NCBI GenBank assembly: GCA_903960845.1
Contig: CAJCCF010000230.1
Span: 1 to 36,785 of the forward strand
Origin: an uncultured Verrucomicrobiota bacterium
Lineage (GTDB): Bacteria > Verrucomicrobiota > Verrucomicrobiia > Verrucomicrobiales > Verrucomicrobiaceae
Direction: 5' to 3'
Length of the DNA stretch: 36,785 nucleotides
A program made the position numbers and the translations under genes. The notes under the pieces are model-generated. The model made no database searches. It had not been told where the DNA came from and saw only the letters and a program-made list of their open reading frames with translations. Within the stretch, counting starts at the first letter, position 1. The number at the start of each line of letters is the position of its first letter. Below are positions 1-7,116 of this stretch, in pieces.

Positions 1-447
1 ATCACCCTCATGGTGGATGGCTTCGCCACACCCGTGTTCGAGATCGTTGAGAACCAGCGTTCCCTGGATGGCTATCACAATCTCAGCCACCATGGACAAT
101 CGAAGGCCAAGCTCGCTGAACTGGAAAAGATCGACCTCCAGCAGATGCGCCATCTGCGTGATCTCCTCGCCGCCCTTGCCGCCACTCCGGCTGCTGACAG
201 CTCGCGCCTGCTTGACCACACCATGGTGCTCTATGGCAGCAATCTCGGCGACGCCAATGTCCACAACAACACCAACCTGCCCATCCTGCTGGCCGGCGGC
301 GGCTTCAAGCATGGCCGGCACCTTGCCTTTGACCGCATCCGCAACACCCCGCTGAGCAATCTCTTCGTCTCCATGCTCCAGCAACTCGGCGCCGGGACGG
401 ACAAGTTCGGCAGCAGCAGCGGAGCCATCAGTGAAATCGCTTCATGA
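1..447 (+). CDS. HXXSHH (DUF1552) family protein, C-terminal part (5' end outside window)
   Basis: The reading frame is open from base 1 and ends with TGA at 445-447, so only about 148 C-terminal residues are visible. The HXXSHH signature that names Pfam PF07586 is present as HNLSHH at bases 76-93. The typical C-terminal block follows: a YGSNLGDANVHNNTNLP-type stretch, LAGGGFKHGRH, and LSNLFVSMLQQLG near the end. Family members are Tat-exported proteins of planctomycetes and verrucomicrobia with no proven biochemical role, usually encoded next to DUF1549/DUF1553 or DUF1592 cytochromes. That holds here: the last four bases (ATGA) are shared with the start of the next gene, implying translational coupling. 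The two other HXXSHH genes in the window begin at 19380 and 35778. Confidence 0.85.
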   Translation: MTLMVDGFATPVFEIVENQRSLDGYHNLSHHGQSKAKLAELEKIDLQQMRHLRDLLAALAATPAADSSRLLDHTMVLYGSNLGDANVHNNTNLPILLAGGGFKHGRHLAFDRIRNTPLSNLFVSMLQQLGAGTDKFGSSSGAISEIAS

Positions 448-3400
448 AAACGAAACGTCCTCCTCTTTCCTTGGATAAGCTTCCGGCGAAAAATCTGGCC
501 GGAATTCTTTTGCCGCAATTGCTATGCCTAACGCTAAGTGCTGCCGGTGCGGTTGATTTTGATTCCGAAATCCGTCCCCTGCTGCAGGAGCGCTGCATCG
601 AGTGTCACGGCGAAAAAAAGCAGAAGGGCGAGCTCCGTCTTGATGCCAAATCTTTTGCCCTCAAAGGCGGTCATGACGGACCGGCCATTGTTGCCGGGAA
701 CATTGACAAATCGCCGCTCTACCAGCGCATCATCCATCGCGATGAGAAAGAGCGCATGCCGCCAAAGGGCGATCCGCTCACGCCGGCGCAAATCAAAGCC
801 GTTGAAACCTGGATCAGTTCCGGTGCCGTCTGGCCGGAGAACGCCGCCGACAAGGCCGCCCTGGCTGACAAACGCCTCTCGCACTGGGCCTGGCAGCCCG
901 TGACCAGTCCTGCCGGCGCAGTGACCGTTGATTCGATCATCAGAGCCAGGCTTGCCGAACAAAAATTGCAACCATCCCCCGAAGCCGGGCGCCGCACGCT
1001 CATCCGGCGCCTGACCTTTGATTTGCACGGACTTCCGCCAGCGCCTGCTGAAGTGGAAGTCTTCGTTCAGGACAAGGACCCGAAGGCCTATGAAAAGCTG
1101 ATCGATCGCCTGCTCGATTCACCGCGCTACGGTGAACGTTATGCCCGCCACTGGCTCGACATCGCGCATTACGCCGACACCCACGGCTTTGAGCGCGATC
1201 AGCGCCGTGACAACGCCTGGCGCTACCGCGACTACGTCATCAGTGCACTCAATGCCGACAAACCCTATGATCTGTTTCTGCGTGAGCAGATCGCGGGCGA
1301 TGTCATTTCGCCAAATGATCCGCAGGCCATCGCCGCCACGGGTTTCCTCGCGGCCGGGCCGTGGGATTTCGTCGGTCAGGTTGAAGCAAAGAGTGAGGTC
1401 CTCCGCCGCAGCGCGCGCACGCTTGACCTTGATGACATGGTCACGCAGGTCATGACGGCCGCCTGTGGTGTCACGGTGAACTGTGCCCGCTGCCATGATC
1501 ACAAGCTGGATCCCATCTCGCAGCGTGAGTATTACTCGCTCTGGTCCGTGTTCGCCGGGTTGAAGCGCGGTGATCGTGATCTCGACAGCGCCGAGTCAGC
1601 CCGGCTTGCCTCCGCGCGGGCCAAAACGCAGACCCGGCTCCGCCAGGTCACCTCTGAACTCGCCAAACTCACCGGTGAAGGCCTTGATCTCGCCGACATG
1701 ATCGGAGGTGGCAATGGGCTCGGCACAGGCACGAAAGGCGCAGGCTTGCACATTGGCAACGGTAGCGTCGTGAAGGGCGGCCTCGGCTACCACAAAGACA
1801 TCAAGGCTAACCGCCTGCAAAAACCCGAGTGGGGCAGTGTCAATGCACCGAAGTTGGTGCAATGGCTCTTTGTCCCCGATGGCCGCGGGGAGGTGAATGT
1901 CACCGCCAGAACTCCCGTGAAAGGCGTGCCAGCCAGCTCCGCTCACACCTGGGATACCGTGCGGAACGGGCCGCTTGCCGCGCAGGTCTCAACCAGCATC
2001 GACGGCACCGATTTTGCCAAAGGGGGCCACAGCATGCTTGGCCTGCATGCTAATGGCGCCGTCACCTTTGATCTCAAGGAAATCCGCAAAGCCACCGGTT
2101 ATGGCAGGATGCGGCTCACGGCCATGCTTGGTTTTGGCGCTAACAAACAAGCTGCCAAAAGCGTCGCCGATTTCACGGTTTACATCGGCGGTGATCAGAA
2201 GTTTCAGCGACTCAAGATGCGCAAGGATGAATCGGCACGCATCGATTTGAGCATTCCCGTGGAAGCCCCCACGCTCACGTTGGTCGCCACTGACGGTGGC
2301 GATGGCATCAGCAACGATCTCTTGTTCCTAGGTGATGCCAAACTCACTCTGGACAAGGAATCGCAGACTCTCTCCGCCGCCGAAAAGGCTCGCGTCCAGA
2401 CACTGCGCGGTGAAGAAAAGCAACTCAGTGCCGAACTGAACGCCAAAGCCCACGCCGACAAAGTTTACGCCGTCATCGCTGACAAACCACCCGCCGTCCA
2501 TATCCTCAAGCGCGGCGATCCGGAATCTCCCGCTGACGAATCCATTCCGCCGGGTGCACTGAGCCTCCTGCGTGATCTCAAGCCTGAACTTGGAAATCCC
2601 GACACGCCTGAAGGAGACCGCCGCAGGGCGCTCGCCTCCTGGATCACTGATCCACGCAATCCGCTGACGCGGCGCGTCATCGTTAACCGTCTCTGGCACT
2701 GGCATTTCGGCCAGGGCATCGTCAACACGCCGAGTGATTTCGGGTTCGGTGGCGGCAGACCGTCGCATCCCGAACTTCTCGATTTTCTCGCGGATGAACT
2801 GCTGAAAAGCGGCTGGTCGCTGAAGCACCTGCACAAGCTGATTTTGATGAGCGCCACTTATTGTCAAAGCATCGACTTCAATCAACAGGCCTCCGCCATC
2901 GACGCCCAGAACCGGCTTCTCTGGCGTCAAAACCCGCGGCGCATCGAGGCTGAAGCCACGCGCGATTTTGTGCTGGCCATCACCGGCAGGCTCAATCTCA
3001 AGCAGGCGGGCGGACCGGGCTTCAGCGACTTCAACTACACTGAAGGTTATGCTCCCGTGTATCAGCATGTCACCGCCGACACACCCGAAATGTGGCGCCG
3101 CAGCATCTACCGTTTCGTCGTGCGCAGCACCCCGCAGAAATTTCTCACCACACTCGACTGCCCCGATCCTGCAAATCTAACGCCTGCGCGAATGACCACC
3201 ACCACTGCGCTGCAATCGCTCGCGCTGTTCAACAACGACTTCATCCTTCGTCAGTCCCGCTACTTTGCCGAGCGCCTGCAAAAGGAGGCCGGCCCGGAGC
3301 TTGGCCGTCAGATCCGGCTGGCCTATGAGCTCGCCTTTTCGCGTGAACCCACCGTCAGTGAACAGCAACTCGCCACCAGCTTCATTCAATCGAACGACCT

Positions 3401-3455
3401 CTTTGCCTTTTGCCGGTCACTCTTCAATGCCAATGAATTCGTGTATGTCGATTGA
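444..3455 (+). CDS. Secreted DUF1549/DUF1553 diheme cytochrome-like protein with NPCBM-like insert
   Basis: This is a 1003-residue exported protein. The N-terminus carries a hydrophobic signal segment (LAGILLPQLLCLTLSAAGA), followed by a planctomycete-type cytochrome c domain with heme motif C51-x-x-C54-H55. DUF1549 follows (about residues 160-365) and contains a second CxxCH at C347-C350-H351, within [14 protein letters not shown]1553 fills the C-terminus (about 715-1000). Between them, roughly residues 425-650, lies a beta-rich stretch ending in DFTVYIGGDQKFQRL and DGISNDLLFLGDAKL, which resembles the NPCBM carbohydrate-binding module. The ATG at 444 overlaps the preceding stop as ATGA. The reaction of this family is unknown. 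The hemes imply electron transfer outside the cytoplasmic membrane, and the NPCBM-like part suggests glycan contact (inference). Confidence 0.88.
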   Translation: MKTKRPPLSLDKLPAKNLAGILLPQLLCLTLSAAGAVDFDSEIRPLLQERCIECHGEKKQKGELRLDAKSFALKGGHDGPAIVAGNIDKSPLYQRIIHRDEKERMPPKGDPLTPAQIKAVETWISSGAVWPENAADKAALADKRLSHWAWQPVTSPAGAVTVDSIIRARLAEQKLQPSPEAGRRTLIRRLTFDLHGLPPAPAEVEVFVQDKDPKAYEKLIDRLLDSPRYGERYARHWLDIAHYADTHGFERDQRRDNAWRYRDYVISALNADKPYDLFLREQIAGDVISPNDPQAIAATGFLAAGPWDFVGQVEAKSEVLRRSARTLDLDDMVTQVMTAACGVTVNCARCHDHKLDPISQREYYSLWSVFAGLKRGDRDLDSAESARLASARAKTQTRLRQVTSELAKLTGEGLDLADMIGGGNGLGTGTKGAGLHIGNGSVVKGGLGYHKDIKANRLQKPEWGSVNAPKLVQWLFVPDGRGEVNVTARTPVKGVPASSAHTWDTVRNGPLAAQVSTSIDGTDFAKGGHSMLGLHANGAVTFDLKEIRKATGYGRMRLTAMLGFGANKQAAKSVADFTVYIGGDQKFQRLKMRKDESARIDLSIPVEAPTLTLVATDGGDGISNDLLFLGDAKLTLDKESQTLSAAEKARVQTLRGEEKQLSAELNAKAHADKVYAVIADKPPAVHILKRGDPESPADESIPPGALSLLRDLKPELGNPDTPEGDRRRALASWITDPRNPLTRRVIVNRLWHWHFGQGIVNTPSDFGFGGGRPSHPELLDFLADELLKSGWSLKHLHKLILMSATYCQSIDFNQQASAIDAQNRLLWRQNPRRIEAEATRDFVLAITGRLNLKQAGGPGFSDFNYTEGYAPVYQHVTADTPEMWRRSIYRFVVRSTPQKFLTTLDCPDPANLTPARMTTTTALQSLALFNNDFILRQSRYFAERLQKEAGPELGRQIRLAYELAFSREPTVSEQQLATSFIQSNDLFAFCRSLFNANEFVYVD

Positions 3456-3494
3456 CTCCATCAGCAGAAACCGGGCACACTTGTCCGGTTGCCA

Positions 3495-4919
3495 ATGGTG
3501 TGTCCAAGTCCTTGCCCTCCAGTGAAATCTTCCCTCAGTCTCTCCCTCAGTGCACTGCTTCCACGCGGACGTGTGCTGACTTCTCCGGCGCAACTCGCCG
3601 GCTACGGGGCGGATGGACTGGGCTACAAGAAATACCTGCCGGATGCCGTGGTGATCCCGGCGGATGCGGAGGAACTCATTGGTTTCATGCACGGCGCGAA
3701 GGCGCTCGGAGTGCCAGTGGTGATGCGCGGTGCAGGCACCTCCCTCTCGGGTGGGCCGGTCGCTGCGCAGGGCGGTGTCATTGTCCACACGTCCGCGATG
3801 AAGACCATTCGCAGGATCAACACCGACGGTTTCTGGTGTGAGGTCGAGTGCGGTGTCACCCTCAATGATCTCGATGCCGCGCTGAAACCGCATGGCGTGT
3901 TTTATCCGCCTGATCCGTCGAGCGGTCCCGTGTGTACACTCGGCGGCAATGTGGCGTCGAACGCTGGCGGCGCGCACTGCTTCCGCTATGGCGTGACGAG
4001 CAACTACGTGCTTGGCGTCGAGGCGGTGATGCTTGATGGCCGGGTGCATCGTTTTGGCGGTCCGGCCGGAGGACGGGGGGCCTGGCGTGAGGATTGGAAA
4101 CGGTTCATGATCGGCTCCGAGGGAACGCTCGCGGCTTTCACGCGTTTCTGGCTGCGTCTGCTGCCGCTGCCTGAGAAAGTGTGGACCTTCCGCGCCACTT
4201 ATCCGGATTTGAAAACCGTTGAAGCAGCCATTCATGCGCTCGTTGCCCACCCATCCTATCCTGCGGCCATCGAGATGCTTGATCCGCGCGGTGTGGCGAT
4301 GGTGGAGAGCAGTCAGATGGCCTGCGGACTGCCCGAAGGCTCTTTCATGCTGCTGGTGGAGATTGATGGCCCCGAAGCGCTGGTGAATGCACGCGTGCAA
4401 TCCGTGGCCAATCTTTTGCGCCAGGCAGGTTCCGCTGACGTGATGTTCAGCGACAAGGACGACATGCGCCAAAAGCTCTGGAAAGCCCGCAAGGCCTCCG
4501 GTGGTCTGCTTGGCCAGCTTAGCCCGGATTACGTTGTGCAGGACGCCGTGATCCCGAAGCGCGCTCTGGCCGAGGTGTTGCAGCTTGTCTATGACGAGGC
4601 TGACGCGGCTGACATCCGCGCTGTGAATGTCTTTCATGCGGGCGATGGCAACCTGCACCCGAACTTTCTCTTCGACTCACGCGTGCCGGGTGAACTGGAG
4701 AAGGTGGAACTCATCAGCAAGCGGCTCATGCAGCGTGTCATCGAAGTCGGCGGCACGCTCAGCGGCGAGCATGGCATCGGCAATGACAAGTCCGCTTACA
4801 TGCCGCTCGTCTTCGGTCCTGATTCCATGCGGTTGCAGTGGGCCGTGCCCGCCGCCTTCAATCCCGCGCACCAGATGAATCCACTCAAGGTTTACGACCA
4901 TCGCCGCTTCATCGCATGA
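3495..4919 (+). CDS. glcD: FAD-linked 2-hydroxy-acid (glycolate/D-lactate) oxidase subunit, GlcD-like
   Basis: This is a 474-residue flavoprotein of the GlcD/D-lactate dehydrogenase family, the catalytic subunit that oxidises a 2-hydroxy acid to the 2-oxo acid. The N-terminal PCMH-type FAD-binding fold shows RGAGTSLSGG, PPDPSSG, GGNVASNAGG and GSEGTLA. The C-terminal cap shows NVFHAGDGNLHP and GEHGIG, both family signatures. Length is close to E. coli GlcD (about 499). The ATG at 3495 is preferred, although a TTG at 3489 is in frame; neither has a convincing ribosome-binding site. The stop overlaps the next start as ATGA (4916-4919). The order glcD-glcE-glcF matches the classical glycolate oxidase operon. 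Glycolate, D-lactate or a sugar-derived hydroxy acid are all possible substrates. Confidence 0.9.
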   Translation: MVCPSPCPPVKSSLSLSLSALLPRGRVLTSPAQLAGYGADGLGYKKYLPDAVVIPADAEELIGFMHGAKALGVPVVMRGAGTSLSGGPVAAQGGVIVHTSAMKTIRRINTDGFWCEVECGVTLNDLDAALKPHGVFYPPDPSSGPVCTLGGNVASNAGGAHCFRYGVTSNYVLGVEAVMLDGRVHRFGGPAGGRGAWREDWKRFMIGSEGTLAAFTRFWLRLLPLPEKVWTFRATYPDLKTVEAAIHALVAHPSYPAAIEMLDPRGVAMVESSQMACGLPEGSFMLLVEIDGPEALVNARVQSVANLLRQAGSADVMFSDKDDMRQKLWKARKASGGLLGQLSPDYVVQDAVIPKRALAEVLQLVYDEADAADIRAVNVFHAGDGNLHPNFLFDSRVPGELEKVELISKRLMQRVIEVGGTLSGEHGIGNDKSAYMPLVFGPDSMRLQWAVPAAFNPAHQMNPLKVYDHRRFIA

Positions 4920-5860
4920 ACGTCTTCCCGCCAATGCAAAACGAGCGCCTGTTTGTGCCATTCCTTGATGAAGTGGATGGGACGCTCTGCCTGCCCGCCA
5001 ACGCTACGGCGGCCGAGGTTCGCGCGCTGATCAATCCGCATCATCTGCGCTTCCCACTTCTCCTGGATGATACCGCGACGCTGCGTGAGCAGATCGCCAG
5101 CAGCACTCATGCGCCAGCTTCCTGCCGCTTTGGTCCCTGGTGCGACAACATTCTGGGCATGAACTGGCGTCTGCCCGGCGGACGAGTCGCGCGCATCGGT
5201 GAGCGCGTGGTGAAAACGACCACCGGCTATGACTGGCTGCGATTCCTGCTGCACACCGGCACGCGTTTCGGCGAACCCACCGACTACGTCATGCGCCTGC
5301 GCCCCGATTGCGGCTTCACTGCGATCGCCCGCTTTGATGGCGATGCCAATGTGTTGAATGCCTGTGTCTCGAAACTTCTGCATAGCGGCTGGATGCACTG
5401 GTGGGATGCCGTGGATTTGATCGCAGAAGGCCAGGCTTCATTCGTCCGTGTGATATTTCACTGCGTGCCCGGGGAGGCGCCGATCTTCACTCAGCAGCTT
5501 CAATACATCGCCAAAAAAACAGGGGCGCAGCTCACCCTGCAAAACGATACGCAACCATCTCTCGATGGCCTGCCGGATCTGGTGATCAAGACCACACCCG
5601 ATCGCGCCACCAGCCTTGCCACCGAACTCTCACGGGACACTCTGCGCTGCGTGGCTTTGTGCTACAACGGTGTCATTCACGCCTACTTGAGCGCAGGTGA
5701 TGACCTTGCCGAGCGCATCCATGCGCTCGCACAAACACTCACGGCGGAATTGCACTCTCAAGGCGGTGACTGGCACTCACGCTGGCTGCCTGCAACACCG
5801 CCATCACTCATCGAATCCGCCTGGCTCAACACGCTGGAGCAAGCCATCCATGAAGCATGA
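4916..5860 (+). CDS. glcE: Glycolate oxidase FAD-binding subunit, GlcE-like
   Basis: About 314 residues. It is a reduced FAD-binding subunit of the glycolate oxidase type, as shown by GPWCDNILGMNWRLPGGRV followed by RVVKTTTGYDWLRFL and TRFGEPTDYVMRLRP. These align in character with the GlcE segment around VMKNVAGYD. An upstream in-frame ATG exists (4838), but the ATG at 4916 overlapping the glcD stop as ATGA is the natural start and removes residues unlike the family. The 3' end again overlaps the next gene as ATGA (5857-5860). It is somewhat shorter than E. coli GlcE (350 residues). It presumably forms a membrane-associated complex with its two neighbours. Confidence 0.84.
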   Translation: MNVFPPMQNERLFVPFLDEVDGTLCLPANATAAEVRALINPHHLRFPLLLDDTATLREQIASSTHAPASCRFGPWCDNILGMNWRLPGGRVARIGERVVKTTTGYDWLRFLLHTGTRFGEPTDYVMRLRPDCGFTAIARFDGDANVLNACVSKLLHSGWMHWWDAVDLIAEGQASFVRVIFHCVPGEAPIFTQQLQYIAKKTGAQLTLQNDTQPSLDGLPDLVIKTTPDRATSLATELSRDTLRCVALCYNGVIHAYLSAGDDLAERIHALAQTLTAELHSQGGDWHSRWLPATPPSLIESAWLNTLEQAIHEA

Positions 5861-7116
5861 AGCGATCTCCCGCAGATTTTGAAAGAGACCCTTCCTTAAA
5901 GCTCTCTGACGGAAAGCAGCAGGATTACTTTTCCAACTGCACGCATTGCGGCTTTTGCCTTTCTGTGTGCCCGACTTACAAGCTCACGGGTGATGAAAAC
6001 AATTCGCCGCGCGGTCGCTTGCGCTTGTGGAGCGAGGAGGCGGCGGGCCGATTGCCGCAGGATGAGTGGACAGATTTTTACACGGCGGAGTGTGTTGGCT
6101 GCCTTGCTTGTGAAACCGCCTGCCCGGCCAATGTGCCATATGGCGAAATCTTCGAGCGCATCCGTCATGAGCACGTTGCCACGCATCGCTTCACGCCGAA
6201 GTTGCCGCTGCGCCTCGCTGCCGTCGCCGTTGCGCATCAGGCTTTGTTCAATCTTGCCTTGCTGCCCGCACGGCTGCTGCGCTGTCTCGGACTGCCGGTG
6301 CACCGGTTTCTTTTTCAAGGCCGCCCTGCCGTTCTGCAAAGCACCGCCGCGTATGCAGACGAACTCATGCAGCGGCATCGCCCCACCGGTCCGCGTGTGG
6401 CTTTTCTCACCGGTTGCCTGATGGAGGCGATGTTTCGCGAGATCAACTTCGCCACGGTGCGTGTGCTCATTGAAAACAATGTGCAAGTCATCATTCCAGA
6501 AGGGCAGGGCTGTTGCGGCGCGTTTCAGGAGCACACCGGTCTTGATGGTGTCGAGACACTGCGCGGACGGAATCGCCATGCTTTTGGTTCGCTCGATGTG
6601 GATGTCATTGTCAGCAACTCGTCCGGCTGCGGCTACGCACTCGGCAAGACGCTGCAACCCGGCAAACAAGTGCGCGACGTGCTCGGTTTCCTCGGCGAAC
6701 TCGGCCCCGTGCGCCGCCAGCGCGGTTTCGATGACGGCACGCGTGTCCATGTCGATCTGCCCTGTCATCTCGTGCATGGACAAAAATCGGCGGGCATTCC
6801 GGCGAACGTGCTTGATGCCACCGGCTACCGCTGGCAGCTCGCGCCCAAGGCCAGGGACTGCTGCGGTTCCGGTGGTGTTTACAACATTCAAAAGCCCGGG
6901 AATGCCCGCGAAATCCTTGCCGGAAAATCGGCTTTCCTCAATGAGGCCGAAGGCAATCCCGTCATTCTTGGCACCTCCAACCACGTCTGCATGATGCAGT
7001 GGCACAGCGCCGGTGCCACGGGCCTTGTCCAGCGTCCCTACGAGGTGAAGCACATCATCCAACTCCTCGATCCAGGCGAGAAGTTCAGCATCCCCTCAAC
7101 ATCACCGCAGCCATGA
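5857..7116 (+). CDS. glcF: Glycolate oxidase iron-sulfur subunit, GlcF-like
   Basis: This is a 419-residue (Fe-S)-binding protein. Two ferredoxin-type 4Fe-4S motifs are complete: C28-C31-C34-C38-P and C79-C82-C85-C89-P. Two cysteine-rich CCG domains follow, recognisable by GQGCCGAFQEHTG and RDCCGSGGVYNIQ, with the HLVHG stretch between them. This is the GlcF/heterodisulfide-reductase-like arrangement that passes electrons from the flavin subunits to the respiratory chain. Length matches E. coli GlcF (407). The start is coupled to glcE by an ATGA overlap, and the stop is itself overlapped by an ATG at 7113 belonging to the next gene. Confidence 0.92.
   Translation: MKRSPADFERDPSLKLSDGKQQDYFSNCTHCGFCLSVCPTYKLTGDENNSPRGRLRLWSEEAAGRLPQDEWTDFYTAECVGCLACETACPANVPYGEIFERIRHEHVATHRFTPKLPLRLAAVAVAHQALFNLALLPARLLRCLGLPVHRFLFQGRPAVLQSTAAYADELMQRHRPTGPRVAFLTGCLMEAMFREINFATVRVLIENNVQVIIPEGQGCCGAFQEHTGLDGVETLRGRNRHAFGSLDVDVIVSNSSGCGYALGKTLQPGKQVRDVLGFLGELGPVRRQRGFDDGTRVHVDLPCHLVHGQKSAGIPANVLDATGYRWQLAPKARDCCGSGGVYNIQKPGNAREILAGKSAFLNEAEGNPVILGTSNHVCMMQWHSAGATGLVQRPYEVKHIIQLLDPGEKFSIPSTSPQP

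Noticed and set aside
3417-4658. 413-codon open frame on the minus strand
   Set aside because: It overlaps glcD entirely, shows no recognisable domain and has shadow-frame composition.
5896-7062. 388-codon open frame on the minus strand
   Set aside because: It is antisense to glcF, which has complete Fe-S motifs; no family features were seen.
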